Below, piece by piece: positions 43,355 through 53,341 of a stretch of DNA of 64,000 nt. The first letter of the stretch is position 1. The number at the start of each line of letters is the position of its first letter. The notes below the pieces were generated by a model, which saw only the letters and a program-made list of their open reading frames with translations, was not told the origin of the DNA and made no database searches. The position numbers and the translations under genes are program-made. Origin of the DNA: Maribacter polysaccharolyticus (GTDB taxonomy: Bacteria > Bacteroidota > Bacteroidia > Flavobacteriales > Flavobacteriaceae); contig NZ_JARBUY010000001.1 of the NCBI RefSeq assembly GCF_028882255.1, forward strand, positions 371,975-435,974, given 5' to 3'.

Positions 43355-44242
43355 ATGCAACTACTTGCCTTTATTTTCATTTATCCTTTTTTGTGGATCA
43401 TCTCCATATTACCCGACCGCCTTTTTTACGGGGTTTCCAATGTTTTTTATGTCTTGGTATACCGCTTGATCGGGTATCGGAAAAAAGTTGTCCGGGGCAA
43501 TATGGAATTGACCTTACCGAACAAAACAAATCAGGAATTGGATGTAATGGAAAAAAGATTTTACCACCACCTGTGCGATACATTCTTGGAAATGGTCAAA
43601 AGCATGAGTATTTCCAAAAAGGCAATTAAAAAAAAATATAAGGTTATCAATATTGATGTGGTTCGGGAAATTGAAAAAGAAAAAAGCATCTTGGTGGTCT
43701 GTTCCCATTATGCCAATTGGGAATGGAACGTCAGCCTCAATAATTATGTGGAGTCCAAGGGATATGCGGTATATCAAAAAATCAGCAATTCCTATTTCGA
43801 TAGGCTGGTCAGAAAAATAAGGGCCAAATGGAACACCACCTTGATCACACAACAGGAAACCGTAAAAACGGTAGTGCGCAACCACCAAAACGATATCCGG
43901 GCCATATATGGCATGGTAAGTGATCAATCGCCCCAAGTAAAACGGGCCCAATACTGGAAAGAATTCATGGGCATCAAGGTCCCCATATTCAACGGGGCCG
44001 AGACCCTGGCAAGAAAACTCGATCTGGCCGTGGTTTTCTTAAAGGTCAGCAAAGTGAAACGCGGGTATTACCAAGCCGAATTCATTCCTATTACCCTTGC
44101 CGGTAGCTCAACGGAAAAAAATGAGATCACCGACAAGTTCATCGAACTTACGGAACAACAGATCAAAGAACGGCCCGAACATTACCTTTGGACACATCGC
44201 CGCTGGAAACATAGAAATAAAGTGCCGACTGAATTCCAATAG
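43355..44242 (+). CDS. Lipid A-type acyltransferase (HtrB/LpxL family)
   Basis: About 295 residues from ATG 43355 (TTG 43334 lies within the promoter). An N-terminal membrane anchor (QLLAFIFIYPFLWIISILP) comes first; then RKVVRGNMELTLPNKT, the catalytic motif SHYANWEWNVSL (H-x4-E-like), and YGMVSDQSPQ. It probably adds a secondary acyl chain to lipid A or makes an analogous membrane lipid at the inner face of the cytoplasmic membrane. The end LWTHRRWKHRNKVP is typical for the family. Confidence 0.85.
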   Translation: MQLLAFIFIYPFLWIISILPDRLFYGVSNVFYVLVYRLIGYRKKVVRGNMELTLPNKTNQELDVMEKRFYHHLCDTFLEMVKSMSISKKAIKKKYKVINIDVVREIEKEKSILVVCSHYANWEWNVSLNNYVESKGYAVYQKISNSYFDRLVRKIRAKWNTTLITQQETVKTVVRNHQNDIRAIYGMVSDQSPQVKRAQYWKEFMGIKVPIFNGAETLARKLDLAVVFLKVSKVKRGYYQAEFIPITLAGSSTEKNEITDKFIELTEQQIKERPEHYLWTHRRWKHRNKVPTEFQ

Positions 44243-44390
44243 TCTTGCTTTAATCAAAAAATCCTAGGGTTTTTCATCTTCCAAATCCTTCAAAAGCACA
44301 TGGGACATGGCATTTACCTATACGATAATACCCTAAAAATTAAATAATTTATTTTTTTCTGCGTTATAGAACAAAATTTATTTGCCATAC

Positions 44391-45674
44391 ATGGGCTTCA
44401 ATAAAAAAAATACCCCCCTTTTTTACCTGGTTTTGCTTTTTTGCCTTACATTCAGCTTAACCCTACAAAGTAACGGCCACCCAGGTCACTTATACATTTC
44501 GGCGATAAATAATTCCGACCACCCATATGACGACAAACTTCCGACAAACATCACGGAAGTATCCCCACCCACAACCGAAAATACACATCAAGCGTTTTGC
44601 GCATTGGACCAACCTACCCTAAACACAGTTCAGGTCAATGAATCCGATATAATTTGGTACGACAGGGCCTCCCATGGCAATCCATTGGCTCCAAACACCC
44701 TATTACAAGATGGCTTTACCTACTACGCAGCACAGGTAAAGGGAGATGAAGAAAGTACGTTGCGTTTGGCCATTTCCATTTCTTTGCTGATCCCTTCGTC
44801 CCCAACAACGGACAAACCCACACAAGTCTTTTCGACAACAGAAAATCCGACCATTGCCGATTTAGAAATACAGGAAACATACATTGTTTGGTACGATGCC
44901 CCTGAAGGAGGCAACCTATTGAGTCTAGAAACACCATTACAAAACGGAATAGCCTATTATGCTGCCCAAGTAATATCCAATTGCGAAAGTGTAAAAAGAC
45001 TTAAGGTGATGGCCGAAATTCACCAACCATCGGATTTAAAGGTTACGAAAACGGTGAACAATGATCACCCAATGATCGGTGAAAAGGTAACTTTGACCAT
45101 CACCATAGCGAACGATGGTACAACCGACTTTAAGGATATCACCATTACCGAACATCTAGACCGTGGGGTTGATTATGTTAACGCAAAATCGACCATTGGC
45201 AGCTATAATGCTTCCGATCATATATGGACACTTTCTTCTTTACCATCACGGACAACTGCGGTCATGGAACTTGTCGTTAAGGCTACTTCCCTCGGAAATT
45301 ACAGCAGCAATTCAACCCTTGAAACCTCTACCCCCATAGATAAAGAATCCGAGAACAATAGCGCTGAAATTACCTTGGAACCATCTTGCCTTACGATATA
45401 CAATGAATTTACGCCAAATGACGATGGTAAAAACGACTACTTTAAAATAGATTGCATCGAAACGTTTCCGGAATCGGAGCTCCAAGTGTTTAACAGATAT
45501 GGCGCCTTGGTATATCAGAAAAAGGCATACCAAAATGATTGGCGCGGTTTGGCCAATGTTAGTGGCGTGGTGGGCAATGGGGAACCCTTGCCTACGGGAA
45601 CCTACTTTTATAAACTTAAAACCGATGACATAAGCGAAAACATAACAGGCTGGTTGTTTTTAAGAAAAGATTGA
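44391..45674 (+). CDS. Surface protein with gliding-motility C-terminal domain (CHU_C, type IX substrate)
   Basis: About 427 residues from ATG 44391 with a signal peptide (FYLVLLFCLTFSLTLQSNG). Two repeats of an Ig-like PKD/adhesin-like unit (ESDIIWYDRASHGNPLAPNTLLQDG and EIQETYIVWYDAPEGGNLLSLETPLQNG) are followed by a DUF11 domain (SDLKVTKTVNNDHPMIGEKVTLTI). The C-terminal domain NEFTPNDDGKNDYFKI ... ELQVFNRYGALVYQ ... GTYFYKLKTDD is the gliding motility-associated type B sorting signal. It is followed by the porP/sprF-like gene, its probable secretion partner. Confidence 0.85.
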   Translation: MGFNKKNTPLFYLVLLFCLTFSLTLQSNGHPGHLYISAINNSDHPYDDKLPTNITEVSPPTTENTHQAFCALDQPTLNTVQVNESDIIWYDRASHGNPLAPNTLLQDGFTYYAAQVKGDEESTLRLAISISLLIPSSPTTDKPTQVFSTTENPTIADLEIQETYIVWYDAPEGGNLLSLETPLQNGIAYYAAQVISNCESVKRLKVMAEIHQPSDLKVTKTVNNDHPMIGEKVTLTITIANDGTTDFKDITITEHLDRGVDYVNAKSTIGSYNASDHIWTLSSLPSRTTAVMELVVKATSLGNYSSNSTLETSTPIDKESENNSAEITLEPSCLTIYNEFTPNDDGKNDYFKIDCIETFPESELQVFNRYGALVYQKKAYQNDWRGLANVSGVVGNGEPLPTGTYFYKLKTDDISENITGWLFLRKD

Positions 45675-45699
45675 CAAGCCTTACACCTTAAATTATTTG

Positions 45700-46629
45700 A
45701 TGAAATCCCCCCGGAAAAAATCCATAAAACTCCTTGCACTGTTTCTCCTTTTTAGCGGAGGTAGGCTGTTGGCACAACAGTTACCACAGTATACCCAGTA
45801 TATGTACAACACCTCTACCATAAACCCCGCATATGTTAACGAGAACAACCGATTGGATGCCACAATCACCTACAGGGCCCAATGGGTAGGGATTGATGGG
45901 GCCCCGGAAACCAAAGCACTTACCATTACGGGGATCATCAATAACAGAATGGGACTGGGACTCAACCTGTTTAAGGATAATATTGGACCATCTACCGAGT
46001 TCAATTCCAATGCGGTTCTCTTTTATTATCTCAACCTCAGTAAAAAAGTGAAAATGTCGCTGGGCATAAATGCCGGTGTCGATTTTTTTGAGGTCGATTA
46101 TTCCAAGGGCAGTTATTACGATCAAGATGACGTCCTTTTTAGTTATGACAACTATTACAATGCCCTCCCAGCGATAGGAGCCGGAATTTATATATTCAAT
46201 GACAACTGGTATGTCGGGTTCTCCGTTCCCAACCTGCTCTTGAACAAATCAAACGTAGTAGGCGACACAAACTTGATCCAAAGGGACAACCATATGTATT
46301 TTATAGGGGGCTATGTCGTAGCCATTAACTCAGCAACAAAATTAAAACCCTCTATCCTAGTCAAGACGATTGCCAATGCTCCCGCAACGATAGATGCCTC
46401 CCTAAACGTACTTTTCATGCAAAAATTCACATTAGGGGTTTCCCATAGATTTAAGGACAGTTTTAGCGCCATGGCCGGATTCCAAATATCCAAAAACTTT
46501 TTCCTGGGCTATTCCTACGATTATAGTACATCGGATCTTGGCGACTACAACCGGGGTTCGCACGAAATCATATTGAAGTACCTCATGCCGCGATGGGGCC
46601 CTAACGCCCGTTCCCCGAGATTTTTCTAA
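45700..46629 (+). CDS. PorP/SprF-family type IX secretion membrane protein
   Basis: About 309 residues from ATG 45700 (TTG 45697 is in frame). A signal peptide (LALFLLFSGGRLLAQQ) leads into the conserved LPQYTQYMYNTSTINPAYVNENNRLDATITYRAQWVGIDGAPETKALTITG segment of PorP/SprF, followed by barrel-like strands and a final YLMPRWGPNARSPRFF. It anchors type IX substrates with type B sorting domains to the outer membrane. It sits between the CHU_C surface protein and an OmpA protein, the usual order of such a cluster. Confidence 0.95.
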   Translation: MKSPRKKSIKLLALFLLFSGGRLLAQQLPQYTQYMYNTSTINPAYVNENNRLDATITYRAQWVGIDGAPETKALTITGIINNRMGLGLNLFKDNIGPSTEFNSNAVLFYYLNLSKKVKMSLGINAGVDFFEVDYSKGSYYDQDDVLFSYDNYYNALPAIGAGIYIFNDNWYVGFSVPNLLLNKSNVVGDTNLIQRDNHMYFIGGYVVAINSATKLKPSILVKTIANAPATIDASLNVLFMQKFTLGVSHRFKDSFSAMAGFQISKNFFLGYSYDYSTSDLGDYNRGSHEIILKYLMPRWGPNARSPRFF

Positions 46630-46639
46630 GCAGACGACC

Positions 46640-48562
46640 ATGAAAGGAATCTTTACCATATTCGCACTATTACTATACAACATCCATCTGGCACAGAACA
46701 CCAGAGCGGAAGCGAACGAATATTTCCAAAATCTAAACTTTACGGAGGCCATAGTTCTTTACCAACAACTTGATTTGAAAAAGAAAAAACCAAGGCCCTT
46801 GATTGTTGAACGGCTAGCCGAAAGTTATTTTAGCATCAGCGATTACGGCAATGCCCGATTATGGTACGAAAAACTTTATGCCCTTAAGGCAAAAAGGGTA
46901 GACGAAGCAACCTTCATTAAGTACGTACAAAGCCTTAAAGCCTGCGGTAAATATGTTGAAGCCAACAATTTGATCAAGGAATACTATAGTTACGATGTGC
47001 AAAAAATGGCCATCATCATAGCACAGGAACAGTATTTGGACAGCCTTCTTGCACTAGGACCCAAATACGACATACGCAATTCCGAAATCAACTCACCCCT
47101 ATCCGATTTTGCCCCAATGTACCACAAAGATGCTATCGTATTTTCCTCAAGCCGGGCCCCTGAATTTTCGGAAGACGTGGATTATTCCTGGAACAACCAA
47201 CCCTATCTTTCCATTTTAATGGCCAATAGGGATACAATATCGGGAAAACTTAGCGCTGTGCGCAAATTCCACAAGAACATCCAATCTTCCTTTCATGAAG
47301 GAACCCTGACCTATTCCTCGGATTACAAAACCGTTTATTTTACCCAGAACTATTTAAAAGACAATCACTTACTGGTAAATCCCAAAGGATTTTCCAATAT
47401 GCGCATCTTTAGGGGGGATGTAACGGGAGATTCGATTGTAAATGCCGTCCCCTTAAAATTCAACAATCCCAAATACTCTTTCGGACATCCTTTTTTGACC
47501 AAGGACGGGAAACGACTTTACTTTGTTTCCAACAAGTACGGAGGATTTGGGGAGACCGATATTTATTACGTGGATATTAAGGAGGATGGAAAATTGGGAC
47601 CGGCCATCAATCTAGGCCCAACTATAAACACCCCAGGAAGGGAAATGTTCCCCTATGTTGACGGACAAAATTTGTATTTTGCTTCTGATAGTCATTTTGG
47701 TCTGGGCGGACTCGACATTTTTAAATCGGAAATCGATTCGACCAATAGTTATGGAACCCCAAAAAATATAGGCAAACCCATCAATAGTAATAGGGATGAT
47801 TTTGCCCTTATAACAAATGATTTCGAAAATACCGGTTATTTTTCTTCCAACAGGACCAATGGCAAAGGGGATGATGACATTTATTCATTTAGCAAAGTAG
47901 CTGAGCTGATGAGCTACAAGGGCCGCATTTTAGATGAGGAGATCAAGGCCCCGATCCCTGGGGTTAAAGTAAAAGTTTATGACCGGGAGAAACAGCTGAT
48001 TACCGAAACCACCACGGATTTGCTTGGTAATTATGAGGTGGCCCTCCCTACTAACGGCAATCACATAATCGCTTTTTTTAAAACGGAATACAAACAAGAA
48101 ATACAGGCGGTCAACCATGCCGAATCCCCGAACCTTTACCAGGACATCAATACCACCCATTTAACCCCTTTTTCAAGCTATGTCATTAATGAAGGCGGGG
48201 TGGAAAAAATTCGGGCTAATCCTATATTCTTTAATTTAAACCGATTTAATATCACCTATAAAGCAGCGAAGGAATTGGACAAGATCGTGACCTTCATGAA
48301 TGCTTTTCCCAGCGTAAAAATAAAGATTGAGGCCCATACCGATTCCAGGGCATCGGATGCATTCAATTTGAAACTTTCGAACAACAGGGCCAAATCAACC
48401 CGGGATTATCTTATTTATATGGGGATCGATGCCTCAAGGATTGAAAGCGCCATTGGCTACGGCGAATCGCGCCTGATCAATCATTGTGCTAACGGCGTTC
48501 CCTGCAGCAACGAAGATCATTTGGCCAACAGAAGATGTGATTTTATAATCATCGGAAAATAA
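46640..48562 (+). CDS. OmpA-family protein of the PorP/SprF cluster (TPR, WD40-like, OmpA)
   Basis: A 640-residue secreted protein. The signal peptide ends YNIHLAQ. A TPR region covers about 20-130, WD40-like PD40 repeats 150-420 (DFAPMYHKDAIVFSSSR, GHPFLTKDGKRLYFVSNKYGGFGETDIY, DGQNLYFASDSHFGLGGLDIF), a carboxypeptidase-regulatory-like domain about 430-500 and an OmpA domain at the end (IKIEAHTDSRASDAFNLKLSNNRAKSTRDYL). It probably links the type IX substrate machinery to peptidoglycan. Gap to porP/sprF is 10 bases. Confidence 0.9.
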   Translation: MKGIFTIFALLLYNIHLAQNTRAEANEYFQNLNFTEAIVLYQQLDLKKKKPRPLIVERLAESYFSISDYGNARLWYEKLYALKAKRVDEATFIKYVQSLKACGKYVEANNLIKEYYSYDVQKMAIIIAQEQYLDSLLALGPKYDIRNSEINSPLSDFAPMYHKDAIVFSSSRAPEFSEDVDYSWNNQPYLSILMANRDTISGKLSAVRKFHKNIQSSFHEGTLTYSSDYKTVYFTQNYLKDNHLLVNPKGFSNMRIFRGDVTGDSIVNAVPLKFNNPKYSFGHPFLTKDGKRLYFVSNKYGGFGETDIYYVDIKEDGKLGPAINLGPTINTPGREMFPYVDGQNLYFASDSHFGLGGLDIFKSEIDSTNSYGTPKNIGKPINSNRDDFALITNDFENTGYFSSNRTNGKGDDDIYSFSKVAELMSYKGRILDEEIKAPIPGVKVKVYDREKQLITETTTDLLGNYEVALPTNGNHIIAFFKTEYKQEIQAVNHAESPNLYQDINTTHLTPFSSYVINEGGVEKIRANPIFFNLNRFNITYKAAKELDKIVTFMNAFPSVKIKIEAHTDSRASDAFNLKLSNNRAKSTRDYLIYMGIDASRIESAIGYGESRLINHCANGVPCSNEDHLANRRCDFIIIGK

Positions 48563-48638
48563 AGAATACCACTGTACAGATCCCACACTCGAAATATCCC
48601 GTATTTGCAACTATGGGGCACCCCCATACAATCATTCT

Positions 48639-50027
48639 TTAAACACCGACTACAGCTTTAATTTCATCAATGATCCGATCGGCCAGTGCATCCGCTTCAT
48701 TTTGACTTTTGGCTTCGGTATATATACGGATTATAGGTTCGGTATTCGACTTCCGCAAATGCACCCAGTTTTCGGCAAAATCGACCTTTACCCCATCAAT
48801 AGTCGATATTTGCTCCCCGGCATATTTGTCCGCCATGGTTTTTAAAATGCCATCTACATCCAATTCGGGCGTTAATTGGATTTTCTTTTTACTCATAAAG
48901 TAACTTGGATAACTATCGCGCAAGTCTTTTACGGTACCACCCTTTTCTGCCATAAGCATCAAGAACAACGCTGTACCCACCAAGGCATCACGACCGTAAT
49001 GGCTCTCAGGGTAAATAATCCCACCATTACCCTCTCCACCGATTATGGCTTTGTTCCCTTTCATCTTAGTGACCACATTCACCTCACCCACGGCAGCAGC
49101 TTCATAGGTACCCCCATGCTTTTCGGTAATATCCCTTAGCGCCCGGGAAGAAGAAAGGTTCGAAACCGTATTTCCTTTTGTTTTACCCAACACATAATCG
49201 GCACAGGCCACCAAAGTATATTCCTCCCCGAACATTTCACCATCATTACTTATAAAAGCCAAACGGTCCACATCGGGATCTACCACAATACCGAAATCCG
49301 CTTTTTCCTTAACCACAAGTTCACAAATATCCCCGAGATGCTCTTTCAAAGGCTCTGGATTATGGGGAAACTGTCCATTGGGATTACAATACAACTTAAC
49401 AACTTCAACTCCCAAGGTTTCCAACAATTTAGGAATCGCTATTCCTCCCGTCGAATTCACCCCATCGACCACCACTTTGAATTTGGCTTTCCGAATGGTA
49501 TCGGCATCTATTAACGGTAGGTCCAGAACTTCATCGACATGAATGTCGATATAGGCATCATTCTTCGTTACACTCCCCAAATCATCCACATCGGCAAACA
49601 CAAAATCCTCGTTTTCTGCAATTTCAAGGATTCTTGCACCTTGGGAAGCATCCAGAAATTCCCCCTTCTCATTGAGCAACTTTAGGGCATTCCATTGTTT
49701 TGGATTATGGCTGGCGGTCAATATTATACCCCCATCCGCTTTTTCCATAGGAACGGCAATTTCCACCGTCGGCGTTGTGGACAGATCCAAATCAATAACA
49801 TCAATACCCAATCCTACCAAAGTCGACACCACAAGATGTTGTATCATTTCCCCGGATATTCTGGCATCGCGCCCTATGACAACCTTTAAATCGTCTTTTT
49901 TGGAATATTCCTTTAGCCACACTCCATAAGCTGCCGCAAATTTTACGGCATCGACAGGAGTTAAGTTATCCCCGGTTTTTCCACCGATAGTACCCCGTAT
50001 TCCAGAAATTGATTTTATAAGTGTCAT
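48639..50027 (-). CDS. glmM: Phosphoglucosamine mutase (alpha-D-phosphohexomutase)
   Basis: A 462-residue enzyme of the phosphohexomutase family. The phosphoserine loop is TASHNPKQWNALKLL, the metal-binding loop DPDVDRLAFIS, the sugar-binding loop GGEGNGGIIYPE and the phosphate-binding loop RKSNTEPIIRIYTEA. It interconverts glucosamine 6-phosphate and 1-phosphate for UDP-GlcNAc synthesis. The GEGNGG loop fits Bacteroidetes GlmM, but a phosphomannomutase role is not excluded. The promoter box TATATTTG (minus strand, 50048-50055) is 20 bases upstream. Confidence 0.85.
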   Translation of the reverse strand: MTLIKSISGIRGTIGGKTGDNLTPVDAVKFAAAYGVWLKEYSKKDDLKVVIGRDARISGEMIQHLVVSTLVGLGIDVIDLDLSTTPTVEIAVPMEKADGGIILTASHNPKQWNALKLLNEKGEFLDASQGARILEIAENEDFVFADVDDLGSVTKNDAYIDIHVDEVLDLPLIDADTIRKAKFKVVVDGVNSTGGIAIPKLLETLGVEVVKLYCNPNGQFPHNPEPLKEHLGDICELVVKEKADFGIVVDPDVDRLAFISNDGEMFGEEYTLVACADYVLGKTKGNTVSNLSSSRALRDITEKHGGTYEAAAVGEVNVVTKMKGNKAIIGGEGNGGIIYPESHYGRDALVGTALFLMLMAEKGGTVKDLRDSYPSYFMSKKKIQLTPELDVDGILKTMADKYAGEQISTIDGVKVDFAENWVHLRKSNTEPIIRIYTEAKSQNEADALADRIIDEIKAVVGV

Positions 50028-50047
50028 AATTTGTTAAAAGTTTTTTG

Positions 50048-50055
50048 CAAATATA
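50048..50055 (-). promoter_or_regulatory. -7 promoter box of glmM
   Basis: Reads TATATTTG on the minus strand, 20 bases before the start codon. Confidence 0.65.
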
Positions 50056-50122
50056 AAGGACTAATGCCAATCCTATCCTTCAATTTGGTAAATTCGATCT
50101 TGATAAATCAATAAATCGCCCC

Positions 50123-50707
50123 ATGAATTTTCTGGCCCATATATATCTTTCTTTCGGTGACCAAGAAATCACAATAGGCAACTTTATTGCCGATAGTATC
50201 CGTGGCAATAAAATAGACCACCTGCCAAAGCGCATTCAAAAAGGGATTCGTTTACATCGGGAAATAGACACCTACACCGACACCCATACCATACCAAAGA
50301 TCAGCAGTAAGCGCCTCCATAAAAATTACAGCCATTATAGCCGGGTCATCGTCGACATTTATTATGATCATTTTTTAGCCAAAAACTGGAACGATTATTC
50401 CGATATTCCCCTGAATATATTCGTTGATGACTTTTATAAACTTTTGGAAAACAATTACATCATTCTACCGGATGGGGTGCAGTATATGATGCCTTACATG
50501 ATCAAGGATAACTGGCTTTTGAATTATGCCAAAATGGATGGCATCCAAAAAGCCTTAACCGGTTTGAACCGTAGGACCAACAACAGATCAAAAATGAATT
50601 TTGCTATCGTAGATCTTGAGGAACACTATTCGGAATTTGAAAGTGAGTTCACCGCATTCTTTGATGAATTGATCACTTTTTCAAAACAAAAATTCAAAAC
50701 CTTATAA
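50123..50707 (+). CDS. Acyl carrier protein phosphodiesterase-like (AcpH, DUF479)
   Basis: A 194-residue soluble protein starting MNFLAHIYLSFGDQEITIGNFIADSIRGNKIDHLPKRIQKGIRLHREIDTYTDTH; the FLAH and HR.ID..TD patterns are diagnostic for the HD-like AcpH family, which removes phosphopantetheine from acyl carrier protein. The later VIVDIYYDHFLAKNW supplies the metal ligands. It is followed by the gamma-glutamyltransferase gene after 30 bases. Confidence 0.9.
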   Translation: MNFLAHIYLSFGDQEITIGNFIADSIRGNKIDHLPKRIQKGIRLHREIDTYTDTHTIPKISSKRLHKNYSHYSRVIVDIYYDHFLAKNWNDYSDIPLNIFVDDFYKLLENNYIILPDGVQYMMPYMIKDNWLLNYAKMDGIQKALTGLNRRTNNRSKMNFAIVDLEEHYSEFESEFTAFFDELITFSKQKFKTL

Positions 50708-50737
50708 CCAATATATCAATAACCAACATTTTATTAC

Positions 50738-52432
50738 ATGAAGCTTTTATTTAAACATTTAATTCTCTTTGCCTCTTTACTCATTTTAACCAACTGTAAA
50801 GAACAACCCGCCCGACCTACAGGGGCAGTAGCCAATAAGGCGATGGTCGTTTCCGCCCGTGTGGAAGCCTCAGCCATAGGTGCGGAAATCCTAAAAAACG
50901 GAGGAAATGCCTTTGATGCCATGGTAGGAACGGAGATGGCCCTCGTAGTCGCCTATCCTTTTGCCGGGAACCTTGGAGGTGGAGGATTCATGGTTTACCG
51001 AAAGAGCAATGGAGACAAAGGCTCGATAGACTACCGGGAAAAAGCCCCTTTAGCAGCCCATAAGGACCTGTATTTGGATTCGCTGGGTAATGTCATTCCA
51101 GGGAAAAGTACCATTGGGGCCACGGCAGTAGGCGTGCCGGGAACCATAGCCGGAATTTTTGAAGTTCATGAGAAATTCGGAAGCCTACCTATGGAAGACA
51201 TCCTAAAACCCGTGATCGCATTGGCGGAAAAAGGCATTGTGGCAACAGAAAACCAAGCGAAACGCCTTGAAAGATATAGGGAACAACTACGTGAATTAAA
51301 CGGAGATAACAACTTGTTTGTCAAGGATATCAAAAAAGGGGATACTTTAAAATACCCCGCCCTGGCGAATACCTTGAAACGCATCGTCAAAAATGGGCGT
51401 GATGAATTCTACAAGGGCAAAACGGCGGAAATTTTATCCTCATTCATCCAAGAAAAAGGAGGCTATGTCACCATGGAAGACTTAGCTCGCTACGAAGCCA
51501 AATGGCGTCAACCCATTATCTTCACTTACAAAGACCTTAATATTATCTCTATGAGTCCCCCAAGCAGCGGCGGGGTTACCATGAACCAGATTTTCAAGAT
51601 GATAGAACCTTACGAGATCTCCGGGTACGGTCACAACTCCACAGAAACCATTCAATTGTTCACCGAAGCCAGTCGAAGGGCCTATGCCGATCGCAATTAT
51701 TTCTTGGGAGACCCCGATTTTGTCGACATTCCGTTAGACATTCTCTTGAGTAAAAATTACTTAAACGAAAGAATGAAAGATTTCACTTTCGATAAAGCCA
51801 CCTTATCCGCTGACATTGAGAGAGGTAAGCTCCAGACCTATGAAAGTTCGGAAACCACCCATTACTCCATTGTTGACCAGGAAGGAAATGCCGTATCGGT
51901 TACCACCACCTTGAATGGGGCATACGGATCAAAATTATATTGCGAGGAATTGGGCTTCTTCCTGAACAATGAAATGGATGACTTCAGTTCTAAACCCGGC
52001 GTACCCAATATGTTCGGATTGATCGGAGCCGAGGCCAATAGTATTGCCCCCGAAAAAAGAATGTTAAGCTCCATGACCCCGACCATTGTAGAGAAAGACG
52101 GAAAGCTTTGGATGGTAGTGGGCAGCCCAGGGGGATCGACCATCATAACCGCTGTGGCCCAAACCATTTTAAACACCTACGAATTCAAAATGAGCATGCA
52201 AGATGCGGTCAACGCACCTCGATTCCATCATCAATGGTTGCCAGACTACATTATATTCGAACCCGAAGGTTTCCCTTCCATCATCAAAGACGAATTAAAA
52301 GCCAAAGGATATATCATCAACGAAGACCGAACCCCCATCTTGGGCAAAGTGGATGCCATTCGCGTATTGCCCGATGGACGATTGGAAGGTGGGGCAGATA
52401 AACGCGGTGATGACGCAGCTGTAGGATATTGA
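50738..52432 (+). CDS. ggt: Gamma-glutamyltransferase lipoprotein
   Basis: A 564-residue lipoprotein (LLILTNCKEQ lipobox). It has the Ggt order: AVANKAMVVSARVEASAIGAEILKNGGNAFDAMVGTEMALVVAYPFAGNLGGGGFMVYR at the N-terminus and ETTHYSIVDQEGNAVSVTTTLNGAYGSK, where the first Thr of the THYS segment is the autocleavage nucleophile, about residue 372. The small subunit ends with SSGGVTMNQ-type and GGSTIITAVAQTILN motifs. It cleaves glutathione or gamma-glutamyl peptides in the periplasm. Both chains are full length, so it should be active. Confidence 0.93.
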   Translation: MKLLFKHLILFASLLILTNCKEQPARPTGAVANKAMVVSARVEASAIGAEILKNGGNAFDAMVGTEMALVVAYPFAGNLGGGGFMVYRKSNGDKGSIDYREKAPLAAHKDLYLDSLGNVIPGKSTIGATAVGVPGTIAGIFEVHEKFGSLPMEDILKPVIALAEKGIVATENQAKRLERYREQLRELNGDNNLFVKDIKKGDTLKYPALANTLKRIVKNGRDEFYKGKTAEILSSFIQEKGGYVTMEDLARYEAKWRQPIIFTYKDLNIISMSPPSSGGVTMNQIFKMIEPYEISGYGHNSTETIQLFTEASRRAYADRNYFLGDPDFVDIPLDILLSKNYLNERMKDFTFDKATLSADIERGKLQTYESSETTHYSIVDQEGNAVSVTTTLNGAYGSKLYCEELGFFLNNEMDDFSSKPGVPNMFGLIGAEANSIAPEKRMLSSMTPTIVEKDGKLWMVVGSPGGSTIITAVAQTILNTYEFKMSMQDAVNAPRFHHQWLPDYIIFEPEGFPSIIKDELKAKGYIINEDRTPILGKVDAIRVLPDGRLEGGADKRGDDAAVGY

Positions 52433-52545
52433 ACAAACCAAAAGACAAGGTTTCAAAACCAAGTAGTCCGGTTGCCTGATTTTAACCCAATCAGGCCCTA
52501 GCCGCGAAACCATAAAAACAACAAGCCATTTAAACAGGACACGGG

Positions 52546-53256
52546 ATGCTGAAAAAGTCGATCAAAATACTCCTTGGATTCATCGGACTCCTATTGGCAG
52601 GGTCGGTGGTGCTTTATATCCTCTACAACGAACCGCTGCCAGAGGGACAATCGGGACCGGATGCGGATGCCTTGGCACATAAAATGCTCAAGGCCATAAA
52701 CATTGAAGCCTTTAAGGACACCCGTTATCTCGAATGGACCTTTCGTAATGGCAAACATGCCTACCAATGGGATAAAACCCTGGGCAAGGTCAAAGTCTCA
52801 TGGAGCGATATGACCGTAGACCTAAACCTTAACAATACCCAAGAAAGCGAGGTGTTTGAAAAAGGCAGAATGATAACCGAACAGGAAAAACGGCAAAAAG
52901 CCATTAAAAAATCAATTGGACTATTCAACAATGATTCCTACTGGCTAGTCGCCCCTTTCAAGGTTTTTGACGAAGGCGTCGAACGTTATTTGGTAAAATC
53001 GGACGATGGCACGGATGCCCTGTTGGTAACGTATACTTCGGGTGGCAGCACCCCTGGGGATTCGTATTTATGGAAATTACAGCCCAACGGCTTTCCGATA
53101 AGCTTTCAAATGTGGGTGCGGATAATTCCCATAGGAGGACTGGAAGCCACATGGGACGACTGGCAACTGGTCGAAAGTGGGGCATTTATAGCCAAGTCCC
53201 ATCGCTTAGGACCCATTACGATCGATATGGGCGATGTTCGGGGCTATACCCCATAA
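52546..53256 (+). CDS. Membrane-anchored protein of unknown function
   Basis: A 236-residue protein with one N-terminal membrane segment (SIKILLGFIGLLLAGSVVLYIL) and a soluble domain rich in tryptophan: YLEWTFRNGKHAYQWDKTLGKVKVSW, DSYLWKLQPNGFPISFQMWVRIIPIGGLEATWDDWQLV. I recognise no named family. It probably faces the periplasm. The gene is preceded by a clear start at 52546 and has normal composition, so it is real. Confidence 0.65.
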   Translation: MLKKSIKILLGFIGLLLAGSVVLYILYNEPLPEGQSGPDADALAHKMLKAINIEAFKDTRYLEWTFRNGKHAYQWDKTLGKVKVSWSDMTVDLNLNNTQESEVFEKGRMITEQEKRQKAIKKSIGLFNNDSYWLVAPFKVFDEGVERYLVKSDDGTDALLVTYTSGGSTPGDSYLWKLQPNGFPISFQMWVRIIPIGGLEATWDDWQLVESGAFIAKSHRLGPITIDMGDVRGYTP

Positions 53257-53341
53257 GCCCCAATAGGGTAATTTGGCAGCAATGACCACAAACACCCATT
53301 TAATTCGCTATTTTTAATCCCATATTCAAAGGTAGACCCAA

